Source: Histomonas meleagridis
Lineage: Eukaryota; Parabasalia; Tritrichomonadida; Dientamoebidae
Direction of reading: 5' to 3'
Length of the DNA stretch: 64,000 bases
Assembly (NCBI GenBank): GCA_020186115.1
Contig: WSYJ01000186.1
Span: 968,501 to 1,032,500 of the forward strand
Numbering within the stretch: position 1 is the first letter of the stretch; each line of letters begins with the position of its first letter. Of this stretch, positions 30,001 through 40,700 are shown piece by piece. The notes beneath the pieces were generated by a model that was not told the origin of the DNA, searched no databases, and worked only from the letters and a program-made list of their open reading frames with translations. The translations under genes and the position numbers were made by a program.

Positions 30001-31030
30001 GATGATTCTGACTCGGATTCTTTTTGGATATTCTTGTTATCATGTTACAAACCGTAAACGCAAGCTCATTAAAGCCTTTCCGCGCTTTCTTTATGATCGG
30101 CTCTGTTATGGATGGAATGGTTATAATTTGTTGCATTAAATCTAATAATATTAATTGATCTTCTTCAAATGTATCACTTTCCCCAATATATACTAATACA
30201 CTTAAAAAGAATTTTGCTCGTGGTTCTTCAACTTGATTACGTGGATCAGATGAAAACAAATACGATATATAACATTCGTTTTGGATAAAGTGCTTGAAGA
30301 AATATAAAATTTCTTTCTCTAAGGTTTCTGGTGGTGTCTCTGTAAAATATTGTGGATTACTATTTCCAAATGTTTGCCTATAAACATTTGAATACATGTA
30401 ATAAAGAACATTGCTGAAAAAAATTAATGAACAACGTTTTGGCATTTCATTCCAATTTTTAAGAAGAAATTGCATGAGGCTTTGAAAAAGCTTAACACCA
30501 TCTTCTTTGTTGCAACATTCAACGTTGTTGTCAGAGAGTGGAAATACACCGGGTGGAATTGGATGAATGAAAATTTCGCGATTATTTGAAAAACAATAAA
30601 AAGGTATAATGATATGTGGCATCTCTATTTCAATGTAATCATCTTTTATAAGTAGAAAAAGATCAAATAATAAGGATTGAGCTGGGATTTGAATTGTCTT
30701 TGAAGTATCGGGATGAAGGAAAAAATAAAACACTAAGCATAAATCAGCAAGAATTTCTGGGCGGAGTAGGTTGCGAAAGTTGGGTATTTGGAAAAAACGT
30801 CGGAGTATTTGAAAAATTGATTTAACATCTGGATCCTTCCTTCGCTTGAAAAATGAACTGTCTTTGCCTTGTTTTTGAAATAATAATAAATATTCTCTGA
30901 TCGATTTTAGAAAAGTTATTACACGTTGTTCATCTTCAATTATAGTTCCTGTTGAGAACTTTTTGTCACTAATAATGTTCTTCATGTCTAATTCGAAAGT
31001 CTTTGTATTTTTTATCTCTATTTCTTGCAT
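27041..31030 (-). CDS. RalGAP-alpha/tuberin-type Rap/RanGAP-domain protein
   Basis: A 1329-residue protein. The first 1000 residues are helical, HEAT-like. The C-terminal Rap/RanGAP domain, about residues 1095-1270, contains GWTIDLATHHGYDAGL, then KKKHIGNDHIHIIWCENTKEYNH with the catalytic-thumb Asn at about 1177 (HIGND), FNNVHIIIYPLKTCLFRISV and WVGPLSDQMIVSKKVLPVLV. The IWCENTKEY and VKKKD..WVGPL pattern is closer to RalGAP-alpha than to tuberin. Such proteins, as a complex with a beta or TSC1-like partner, accelerate GTP hydrolysis on Ral or Rheb. The frame opens at 31084 with TTG; ATG 31030 is the first ATG. A GAACGACCGTTT element is about 60 bases upstream. Confidence 0.85.
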   Translation of the reverse strand: MQEIEIKNTKTFELDMKNIISDKKFSTGTIIEDEQRVITFLKSIREYLLLFQKQGKDSSFFKRRKDPDVKSIFQILRRFFQIPNFRNLLRPEILADLCLVFYFFLHPDTSKTIQIPAQSLLFDLFLLIKDDYIEIEMPHIIIPFYCFSNNREIFIHPIPPGVFPLSDNNVECCNKEDGVKLFQSLMQFLLKNWNEMPKRCSLIFFSNVLYYMYSNVYRQTFGNSNPQYFTETPPETLEKEILYFFKHFIQNECYISYLFSSDPRNQVEEPRAKFFLSVLVYIGESDTFEEDQLILLDLMQQIITIPSITEPIIKKARKGFNELAFTVCNMITRISKKNPSQNHPVLLKIDVFFKDYFKSIFRFYEPEKASKHIADVFHKQHYEKFTSIFILYNFLNSLISYGNDNSILWNCLTNLVTESELLSAVASRYAQYLAVELCPYLFNFEDAPLIQACDTAMRKKLRTGQDSTFDPQQLLLMIQSPTTYAAELGPSWEKYEEHVDSFKLLSIPQIHINDKSILYDRINIFLSVFDCYDKLESTIQRQSAFAPIYSLYYVLNEMNNFPPELNCDQIVLFKYCKKRLFYAILNQSDLDIRNHSFQLLSKIINRFDIRYCLSQNALYKWIICVSMMILSNNQDNRVFAIRQGIRSICFGLPFTTMLIPLLMNAIFTFNVQLDNEIFAFVSSLSLFNRNNEINPIIINAINELKNKYPQHFISNTNELLKPFPTNFREFIFNYIEKTEFNDIPLLLNLISSMLADEMTQEKIEENHIQIILDIFLKLIKLQTFEAVMLDTVIFSYCEKLKKEFPSLLQNYVSSIIEYVSTLKPESSKWSYEIIQYTSHLIVYSSPLVNHFDLSKFIDTISKISSVYKTNEKMIQFTEHVIDFISTNFLSYPFTNGPCFPVSTDKYSYGDLPILTSANNFIKFKFDDFDKSLIMTSQTQTQRYTVKLENITKTFINDQNIKPFEFAKDLENCENKQKEENGDLSRKFQSLFKDFNAEYEIDLEKLEEDFNYSKFNDSAINGPDPPQLRQPLSNPTTVAGAAELIGITSQFQQYNGQLVPNDNNLLLSDIFSLNPLNELKFGVLFSTNEKEIQAKLLSTTMEETSPSFQEFISTLGWTIDLATHHGYDAGLNMNNLESCKASVYYADLLNEVMFHIAPIMETDEKDVQQIKKKKHIGNDHIHIIWCENTKEYNHQIITSQFNNVHIIIYPLKTCLFRISVKKKDDAFWVGPLSDQMIVSKKVLPVLVRQTVICAMNAYYATKINDGTNKAIYMQSRFSKLVNKISGSYEYGSPVRKRSANENEGLQRSLMQYNSNLNSCDQKKSRTKKKE

Positions 31031-31084
31031 TTTTGTTTCCCTTTCCGCCAGAGAAAAAAATTGTGATGATCGTTTTTTTGACAA

Positions 31085-31559
31085 TTATTAAACGGTCGTT
31101 CATTTGAACATGTTCAATAACTTGCTTAAAGCAAGATTAAGATTTATTGTGAATATATAAAGTGAGAATGATCCATCTCTGAATGATCCACAAAATGATT
31201 TGCATTATTAAATAATAAAAATTTAATTATTTCATTGGATTCTTGGATAGAATTATCTGAATAATCTTCAAATGAGTAATACTCATGTTGCTTATTTCAT
31301 GAAATTTTGTATTGATAAATCTCATAGAATATATTGAATGAGAACAAAAGCCGATAGAAGTGAAAGGTTACTCACAAAGTTACCCAACCTCGATCGAAAA
31401 AATGGTTGGTTACTTACTCTTTGAATACTTTTGATCGGTAAGTGAGTTTAATTATACACAAATATCTTGGACAAAATTAGAATTTAATAATAAAACTTGA
31501 TCTGTTTTGTTTTAATATTCATATCCGCGCCGATAGTGAAACGCTTCGATCATTTAAAA
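31085..31559. other. Intergenic, promoter side of the RalGAP gene
   Basis: The GAACGACCGTTT element lies at 31090-31101 (minus strand). The rest is AT-rich with no recognised feature. Confidence 0.4.
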
Positions 31560-32365
31560 TATTTTATAAAGAAAAAGAGACTCTTTCTTCAATTAGATAT
31601 AATGCATTTTATGTGTGTAGATCATTAAAAATTTTACAATTCCAGATTTAGTTACATCAATTAAAGATAATAAATTTAGTTATTGTTCATCATTCATTGA
31701 TATTACAATTCCAAATTTAGTTACTTTAATTGGAAGTTCTGTATTTCAAAATTGTAAAAATTTAAACTGTATTTATTTCAAAGGTATCATGTCACCAACA
31801 GGTATAAGTTCTGATGCATTTTCAGGTGTTTCAGCAAAATATGCTATGACATCAGATTTGTATGAAGATGAAACATTTGGTCCAATTAATGTATCAAAAG
31901 GTTCATCTATTGAAGAATGTGTTCAATATAATTGGCTAACACATACATTTACACAATCAAATACATTTTCACAAACAAATTCATTTTCACAATCCAATAC
32001 ATTCACTAAATCCAATGTATTTTCTCAAAGTATTGTATTTACTAAATGCATTTACAGCTTCATTGCAAATTGGTGTAACATTCATTCAAACATAAATTTC
32101 AAAACATTCTATTACACAAGCAATTATTTCCAAATCAATTTTTACGAATACAATTAGTGTTACATGCTTTAATTCGTCATATCCTTATGTTTATTCTAAT
32201 TTTATTTCATGTGAATATATAATTCATCAATATTCGACTTATTACATGTATTATAGTAATTTCTTCACTATACTTGAAAATGAATCAGATGAAAATAATA
32301 GTGAAATATCAAATAATCTTTTAATTGGTATAATAAGTGGTTCAATATTAGTATAAACAACTAGT
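31560..32365 (+). pseudogene. Decayed BspA-like LRR surface-protein gene
   Basis: The plus strand encodes fragments of the BspA/TpLRR repeat (FIDITIPNLVTLIGSSVFQN) in shifting frames. A run of Ser/Thr/Asn-rich units (NTFSQTNSFSQSNTF) within 31960-32040 follows, and the 3' end (SNNLLIGIISGSILV then stop) looks like the start of a membrane segment. This order, LRR, Ser/Thr-rich stalk, membrane helix, is that of trichomonad BspA-like surface proteins. Frameshifts and stops are frequent, and no start is seen. The Ser/Thr units resemble those of the gene at 50933-52144. Confidence 0.65.
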
Positions 32366-32636
32366 TGAAACTAAATGTTATACTCCGATTTATTATCACA
32401 ATGGAAGCGTCCGAGTCGAGGTTCTCTTCCAAATTTCAACATAAATGAAAATCAAAAAGGAAGTTATGGCCGAAATATGATGTTTCTGCCAATACGAATT
32501 TACCCAAAATTTTGCGAGTAATGATTTATTTTGTGGACATGCTTGGATTTTCTTATAATTCTTAAAATATTTTAAGAAATTATAATATACTGGTTCTTGA
32601 CTGTTATTGGTGATTCATAATTGTTGTAAGTAGACA
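32366..32636. other. Intergenic with AT-rich inverted repeat near the right-arm boundary
   Basis: An imperfect inverted repeat at 32554-32585 (arms TATAATTCTTAAAAT and ATTTTAAGAAATTATA) lies about 50 bases before the boundary of the right arm. No gene is recognised. Confidence 0.5.
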
Positions 32637-32980
32637 ACAGAAAGAAGCTTAATATTTCCCAGTGTGAACATACTGACATTGAATGAAAATTATTGTAATG
32701 TTTTTTCTGGTTTGTATTAATGAATGTTTAATAAAAATGTATATGGCATACTAAAAATTTTTTAAAACAATTTCCTTTTGTTAAAAATACATCAAAATTA
32801 TCCTCAAACTTCAAATTTGTATTATGCAAAATAAAGAAAGAATTAATATCAAAAATGTTATAAAATTTACACCATTTGAAATGTTTCTTATGAACAAATA
32901 ATAAAGAAATATTATAAATAATATTTTTAATGGCGAAATAAAAAATGATAAAGAAATAAACATAAAAGTGACAATGAAGA

Positions 32981-32994
32981 GAAACCGTTTTTTG
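32981..32994 (+). promoter_or_regulatory. Promoter motif before right beta-helix gene
   Basis: GAAACCGTTTTTTG, 28 bases before ATG 33022; copy of the element at 25244-25257. Confidence 0.5.
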
Positions 32995-33021
32995 CCAAAA
33001 TAGTTTTAAAAATTAAAAAAA

Positions 33022-35491
33022 ATGACTGATGCAGTAGGAGAAGCAGAAAAATTTTTTGATTCCATTATTCAAGAAACATTTGTTCAAGAAGAAGATGATG
33101 AACTTATTGGTGTTCCAAAATATTCTGAACTTATTAGTAAGTCTTTAAAGATGGGAGCAGTTTATAACAATTATGATCAAGTGTCAACACAACAAATTAT
33201 TACTAAAGTATCTGGAGGTGAATATCAATGTACAGTTCGACCTAGTAAGTTTGTTGTTACAAACGAAGAAGAAGATGACACTAATTTAATGGCATCTATC
33301 AATGAACAAATTTATTCTATTTCATATCGATCCACATTTGAAGAAATTCGTTCTGAAAAAGTTCGACATGTTGATTGCACAGGCGAATTTCCTGATAGTG
33401 TCAAAACCATTTCTGAAGCTATTTCATTATCTATGCCCGGTGAAAGCATTATTCTCCATCGTGGTGTTTATAAAGAGTCCATTATATTAGATCGTTCTTT
33501 AGAAATTCGATCATTTGAAGAGCGGTCCAATCCGCAAGACACAGTCATCGAAGCCGTTATTTTTGATTGTGTTATTCTTAAAGCGAATTGTTGTCGTATT
33601 GTTGGTATTACTTTAACATGTAATACGCCAGGGATTCATATTGTGCGCGTTCATCATTTGGTGTTTCAGAGTTAGACAATTGTATATTACGTTCATCATG
33701 TGCAGGATGCGTTCGAGCAGAGAACAATGCGCGTATTCCGTCACGGCAATGCCAATTCTTTTGCGACTAATTACACCACGACATCGCTGATGCCATTCAG
33801 TCGGAGTTTGTTTGATTCGTGCATCTTTCATAAGCCAACGAATGAGAACAATGCTATTGTTGTTGGGAGTGATGCGACGTGTTTAATTGTTGACTGTAAG
33901 CAAATTGATTCTACGATTGTCTTTCGTCCTCATTCACACGGAATGATTTTACGATGCAACATTAAGTCTGAAGTTGGCTCTGGTGTTATTATTCACGAAG
34001 GCGCCACTCCGCTTATTCAATCGTCGCAAATTAATGGGTGTAAAACGAGTGGTATCATCTTACAAGCGGGAAGCAAAGGTGTTATCACAGGCAACAAGAT
34101 CATTAACAACAAAGAATTTGGATTTAATGCACGTTCAGCAGAAAAATTTGTATTAAATAACAATGAAATATATAACAACAAAGGCGGGGGTTCGCGTGTC
34201 GCAAGGAAGCATTGGGACATTAATTAATAATTTGATTAAAGATAATGACAATGGCGTTGTGGTTGAAACCAACTGTCGCTTAAACATTCGTCGATGTAAC
34301 ATATGTAACAACAAACAAAACGGACTTTGCGTCATGCATAATGTTCAACAAGTTCCAGACCGTATTTCATTAGTTCGAATTATTGATTCAGAAATCTTCG
34401 GGAACAAGCAATTTGGTATTTATTGCATGGAAGGGTCAGAAGTTCATGCGATTCGAACGAGCATTTATAACAATGAAAAGTTTGGTATCTTTAACAAGGA
34501 AACGTGTTTGATTCGTTTGCAAGATTCGAATGTTTATGGGAACAAATCGTTACAAATTCATTCTATTAATCATAGCATATTTGAAGCCACAGGGTCGCAC
34601 TTCTACAAAGCAGAGCAACAGGCGCTTCTATTTAATGAAGACAGCCAAGGCCGCTTCACGAACTGCACGTGGGAGTTCAATCAGTTATCATTGAAAGCGT
34701 TAGGCAACGCGAACATTACATTAAATAATTGTCATTTTCGCCGTAACACGCAATGTATTGTTGGAAGTGATCATAGTAATATCAATATAGAACAAGTTGA
34801 CTTTAATGACAATGCGCAATTTTGTGTTATGGGTCTTGAGCATAGTAATTTTAATATTAATGGGATTAGTTGCCAAGAGTGTTACTCCGCGATTGAATGT
34901 ACGCAAAGTTCTATTTTTAATGTTAACAAATGCATCTTTACTAAATGCAGCGAACGCGCCATTCTGACCGACGGTCAAGGCGTCGAACTGAACGTCAGCG
35001 ACAGCAACTTCTACACGTGCGGCAAAAGTTTTTCTGTTTACATCCAAAAGTGCCGCAGCAGTAAATTTAGCGGAAGTACATTTGTTGGTGCGACGCGGAA
35101 CAACGATTCGAAGAAAATTCTTCAGACGTCGCAAATAGCGATTAAGATCACATCGTTGAATGTTGTTATTGATTCGTGCATCTTCATGAACTTTCCGTAC
35201 TACGGCATCGAAGTCGATCACCAGGGACTCCTCAAGATCAACAACTCGAAGTTTCAGTCATGCGGCCGTTCGGCGATTCGCGTTACGAATGGAAGTAAAG
35301 CAGATATCACGCGGAACACTATTGGCGCAGGGCATATTTACGCAGTCAACTTGTCGAATAACAGTTACGCGAAAATTAGTGAAAATGTTATTGGAGAAAT
35401 GCGCGAGAAAGGAAGTTTTGTGCAAGTTGCAGCCAACTCGCGATACGATGCGAAGGATAACGTGAATGAAAATGGTGAACCAATCGCATAG
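33022..35491 (+). pseudogene. Right-handed beta-helix protein, right copy, three frameshifts
   Basis: The same 822-codon gene as at 22746-25215. Here the N terminus with ATG 33022 is intact, but three small indels break the frame: GGG instead of GGGG at 33631-33633, TTTT instead of TTT at 33759-33762, and GGGGG instead of GGGG at 34186-34190. The first two nearly compensate each other; the third shifts the rest into another frame, open to 35491. All three are in homopolymers. Both copies span 2470 bases, one more than the 2469 needed. Either both copies are decaying or the read consensus is wrong at homopolymers. Structure and likely role are as for the left copy. Confidence 0.85.
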
Positions 35492-35519
35492 CAATCGAAT
35501 GAAATGCATTTCAATAAAA

Positions 35520-37555
35520 GTTCAAATAAGTTTTCACTAAATTCATTATAATAAATTGAAAATGCACTTTGGTGAATTCTTTTCACTAAATTCATTATAA
35601 TAAATTACAATTGCATTTTGGTGAATTCTTTTCACTAAATTCATTATAATAAATTGAAAATGCACTTTGGTGAATTCTTTTCACTAAATTCATTATAATA
35701 AATTGAAAATGCACTTTGATGAATTCTTTTCACTAAATTCATTATAATAAATTGAAAATGCATTTTGGTGAATTCTTTTCACTAAATTCATTATAATAAA
35801 TTGAAAATGCATTTTGGTGAATTCTTTTCACTAAATTCATTATAATAAATTGAAAATGCACTTTGTGAATTCTTTCACTAAATTCATTATAATAAATTGA
35901 AAATGCACTTTGTGAATTCTTTCACTAAATTCATTATAATAAATTGAAAATGCACTTTGATGAATTCTTTTCACTAAATTCATTATAATAAATTGAAAAT
36001 GCACTTTGATGAATTCTTTTCACTAAATTCATTATAATAAATTGAAAATGCACTTTGGTGAATTCTTTTCACTAAATTCATTATAATAAATTGAAAATGC
36101 ATTTTGGTGAATTCTTTTCACTAAATTCATTATAATAAATTACAATTGCATTTTGGTGAATTCTTTTCACTAAATTCATTATAATAAATTGAAAATGCAC
36201 TTTGGTGAATTCTTTTCACTAAATTCATTATAATAAATTGAAAATGCACTTTGGTGAATTCTTTTTCACTAAATTCATTATAATAAATTGAAAATGCACT
36301 TTGGTGAATTCTTTTCACTAAATTCATTATAATATATTACAATTGCATTTTGGTGAATTCTTTTCACTAAATTCATTATAATAAATTACAATTGCATTTT
36401 GGTGAATTCTTTTCACTAAATTCATTATAATAAATTGAAAATGCACTTTGGTGAATTCTTTTCACTAAATTCATTATAATAAATTGAAAATGCACTTTGG
36501 TGAATTCTTTTCACTAAATTCATTATAATAAATTGAAAATGCACTTTGGTGAATTCTTTTCACTAAATTCATTATAATATATTACAATTGCATTTTGGTG
36601 AATTCTTTTCACTAAATTCATTATAATAAATTACAATTGCATTTTTGGTGAATTCTTTTCACTAAATTCATTATAATAAATTGAAAATGCACTTTGGTGA
36701 ATTCTTTTCACTAAATTCATTATAATAAATTGAAAATGCATTTTGGTGAATTCTTTTCACTAAATTCATTATAATAAATTGAAAATGCACTTTGGTGAAT
36801 TCTTTTCACTAAATTCATTATAATAAATTGAAAATGCACTTTGGTGAATTCTTTTCACTAAATTCATTATAATAAATTGAAAATGCACTTTGGTGAATTC
36901 TTTTCACTAAATTCATTATAATAAATTGAAAATGCACTTTGGTGAATTCTTTTCACTAAATTCATTATAATATATTACAATTGCATTTTTGGTGAATTCT
37001 TTTTCACTAAATTCATTATAATAAATTACAATTGCATTTTGGTGAATTCTTTTCACTAAATTCATTATAATAAATTGAAAATGCACTTTGGTGAATTCTT
37101 TTCACTAAATTCATTATAATAAATTGAAAATGCACTTTGGTGAATTCTTTTCACTAAATTCATTATAATAAATTGAAAATGCACTTTGGTGAATTCTTTT
37201 CACTAAATTCATTATAATATATTACAATTGCATTTTGGTGAATTCTTTTCACTAAATTCATTATAATAAATTACAATTGCATTTTGGTGAATTCTTTTCA
37301 CTAAATTCATTATAATAAATTGAAAATGCACTTTGTGAATTCTTTCACTAAATTCATTATAATAAATTGAAAATGCACTTTGGTGAATTCTTTTCACTAA
37401 ATTCATTATAATAAATTGAAAATGCACTTTGGTGAATTCTTTCACTAAATTCATTATAATAAATTGAAAATGCACTTTGGTGAATTCTTTCACTAAATTC
37501 ATTATAATAAATTGAAAATGCACTTTGGTGAATTCTTTCACGAAATTCATTATCA
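35520..37555 (+). repeat. Minisatellite, right array (about 41 units)
   Basis: Units of 47-49 bp, each with GAATTC, in head-to-tail order. Two unit types exist: A (AAATTGAAAATGCACTTT) and B (AAATTACAATTGCATTTT). B units appear as neighbouring pairs whose first member has AATATATTAC, at 36331, 36576, 36969 and 37216. Steps of 245 and 247 bases make a five-unit higher-order repeat, with one step of eight units. The left array shows only type A. The array ends at the CACGAAATTC variant unit. Confidence 0.95.
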
Positions 37556-37741
37556 TCCAAAAATTATCTTGTGGGATTAAGTTTGCTCGTTTTGAAGAAA
37601 AAACGTTTCGATATCGGCGGTTTTTTCCATTGGCAAACAGTAAAATTTGAAGGGTACCCCAAACGATAGGATCAAACAACTGTCACTTTTGAAATTAGTT
37701 ATCTTTTTGAAAAAAATATAAACAAGAAAGATAATATTTTA
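37556..37741 (-). promoter_or_regulatory. Promoter-like region facing into the satellite
   Basis: On the minus strand this gap carries GTTTGGGGTACCCT (37651-37664, like the element at 56435), then AAAAAACCGCCGATATCG and AAACGTTTTTTC, then an ATG at about 37555 that reads directly into satellite units. It looks like a gene's upstream region whose coding sequence was replaced by the repeat. The other half is the 3' flank of the gene at 37742. Only sequence resemblance supports this. Confidence 0.3.
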
Positions 37742-40700
37742 TTAATTCTTTGACAGTGTCCTGATTACTTCATTCACCACCACGCCCATATTTAATGATT
37801 GTGCAATATGACCAATCAATGGTAATAAATGTGTAATTTTTTCCTCTTTTGCCAATTGGAATGCCTTTTCGACATCCATAAATTGCAACAGTAACCTACA
37901 TTCGAAGTCTTTATCTTTGATTGCATTATCAATAATTTCATTTGTCAATTTTATATTTTGTAAATCATAATATAATCTCATTAACATTGTACTAATTATA
38001 GGTTCAAAAACATTTTTATTTGCTTCATCGTCTAATTTCTTGACAAAATTTAAAATTGTATCTGTTTCCTCATTAAATAAAACGTCGGCCAATTTATTCG
38101 CAATAGAATGTAATGACAACTTAAATCTGTCACATATTCTAAATGCAAGTTTAAATTGGAATTGTTTCAACAGGAACACGACGATCGTTTCGATATACAA
38201 TTTTGACTGAAACATTTTCATTGATAATTCAATGATATCGTTTTGTTTACAATACCTACAAAATTCAATGTATAATTCGTTATCGCTTTTCAATTTCATC
38301 AAATCTTCTTTTGAAAATATTTTATTTGGCGGTTTTTTGATGTTAGAATTCTTTTGACTGCTGTCAGCGTTTAATTCTGATTTAATTGCGTCAGCCATTA
38401 TGTTCAAAAATGTTAAAGATTCATGAGGCGTTAAAGAATTCATCGCTAATTTATAAGCAGTTTGTATCACTATTTCATTCCTTTCTAATATTAATTCTAT
38501 TTCAAGTTGCAAATGTAACAAATCATATTTGATTGCAAATTGTAAAAGTCGTTCGAAATATGAACCATATAAACTTAAGTTTGGGTCATCTTTTCTTATA
38601 CGGAATTTCATTCTCGATTGATAATTATACGAATAAGTTGGGATGATAATCGATTCGAAAAATATATTCCATTTTGCTTGTACTGATGTTTGCAAGTTCA
38701 TATACTTAAAAGCCTTTTGAAAGTTACCACAAGATACGAAATAAGTCACTTGATCATTCACTTTCGAATGAGTTCTTAAGAAATGTCTTAAAATTTTTGC
38801 ATGTTGTGGGTTCGGACATTCCAAACCTTTACTTACAGACACAATTCTTAAATAGAAATGTGGTGTATAAAAGTCATATTCCTTTAGTGGTAATGGATTT
38901 AATGAAATTTTTGATACGTTATCAATATTTACATTATTTTCCAATTTAAAATGTACACGAGGTCGATCATTATCATTATTATTTTTATTTTTCTTATTAT
39001 CTAAGATATTTTGAGAACTTTTATTTAAGTTTTTATAATTTATATGTTTGTTTTTGTTGATATAATTATGATGATAAGATTTAAGTTTCGATGAATCAGT
39101 AAACTCTAATAAAAATGGTTGAATTCGAAATGTCTTACTAAGTGTTGCGATGAATTCATCTTCATATATAAATGAACATGAGAATAATGAAATGATTTTA
39201 TGTGATAAATTCGATGATTGTTGTGCACTAACTTTCGAAGTAGTTCTTTTTCGATTTGGTGCATATAATAAACCTTCTTCATTTTTGCCTAACTTGAAAC
39301 ATATCAATGAATACTTTTCACGTGTTTCATTATCTTTTATATGCCAACAATTTGCTATTTTTGATGCTAATTCAGGTAAATCATATTTATAACATATGAA
39401 ATTTAAGTTCTCCGCGAAGTTTTTTGTTTGGAAATCTTTAAATGTATATTCATAATGATAATGACAACATAAATAATTCGTAATAAATTCAGTGAGACAT
39501 ATTATCATTTGATATATTTCATTAAATATATTAATATGATATGAATTTAATATCATTTTATATTCTTCATATGAATTTCGAATTAATATCATTTCATTAC
39601 AGATTCGAATTTCATTATTCGAATTGTTTATGTTCATATTTTCGATAAAGTTTATCATTATGTTATTAAAACATTGAAATACTTTTTCATGATTCCGAAA
39701 TACAGTATGAAAGTTATGAATAATTTTATGTATCTCTATAACATTCATTGATATTGAGTCATTCTTTGTTATTCCATAAGTTTTGATCATATTAATGAAT
39801 TCGATATCGAAATCAATTGTTTCATTTAATGTTAAAAAAGTTTTAACATTAGTAATATCATTAATGTTCTTCTTGATTAATAATATTGGATTAGCCGTGA
39901 ATATATCCCATGTGTTGGGCACTTTGTATTCATGACTTAATTGGTTTTGTTCTAATAACGTTTGATATTTAATGGGTAATGTTTGGATTAATTCGTTTTG
40001 ATGATTTCTAATTAATTCAAATAATTCTTTGGGATAATTGTCACTTTTTAACTCGTTTAATATCTCTTTTCGTATAATTGTTATCGTGTCGATTTCATAA
40101 TAATAATATTTAAGAAATTCTTTGGCTTCATTATAATGTTGATTTGTAATTAACGTCTTCAGACATTCTGAGGGAGGAAACGGTTTAATGTGAAGTCGTT
40201 CTATCGTTCCTAACGTGTTCACTTTTTCATAGAATGTCACATCACAATAACAATTGACTAAACATTTATCAATAAACTCTAAAATATCAATTTCTGGTAA
40301 ATATTTTGTAACTATTGAAACAAAATCATTTTCATTAATAATATAACTAATATCTATAATTGTTTCATAATCAATTTGAGTAAGATCTTTAAAACAATTT
40401 TCTAATTTATCATTTAGATTCATTTCGTTTGTTGTTGTTTCTGTGTTTTGAATAAATTTATCAAAATAATTCGAAATTATTTTTGATACGTTTTGTGGTT
40501 TCTTCTTTTCTATCAAAATTGAATACGTTACATTCAAAAGTGGATAATCTTTAAACAAATTATAAACAAAATCTTTTTCATTGATAGATGTCTGTAATAC
40601 AAAATCAATAATATTAATGTTATATAATTTAGAGATAATTTGTGCTTCCTCAAATTTGTTTTTCTTTAATAAATTTATAATTATGTCTTTATGTTGTAAT

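Larger units (their letters stand above)
32637..37557 (+). repeat. Right arm of the large inverted duplication
   Basis: Starts at 32637 with the last ~17 codons of the 25552-26196 gene and continues through the beta-helix gene to the outer end of the satellite. It mirrors 22293-25601 and is longer only because its satellite is larger (about 2.0 kb against 0.4 kb). The inner junction inside a gene fragment marks this arm as the derived copy. Confidence 0.92.

Noticed and set aside
35520-37555. Regular repeats resembling a CRISPR array
   Set aside because: The repeats are head-to-tail with no unique spacers, and the DNA is eukaryotic; it is a satellite.
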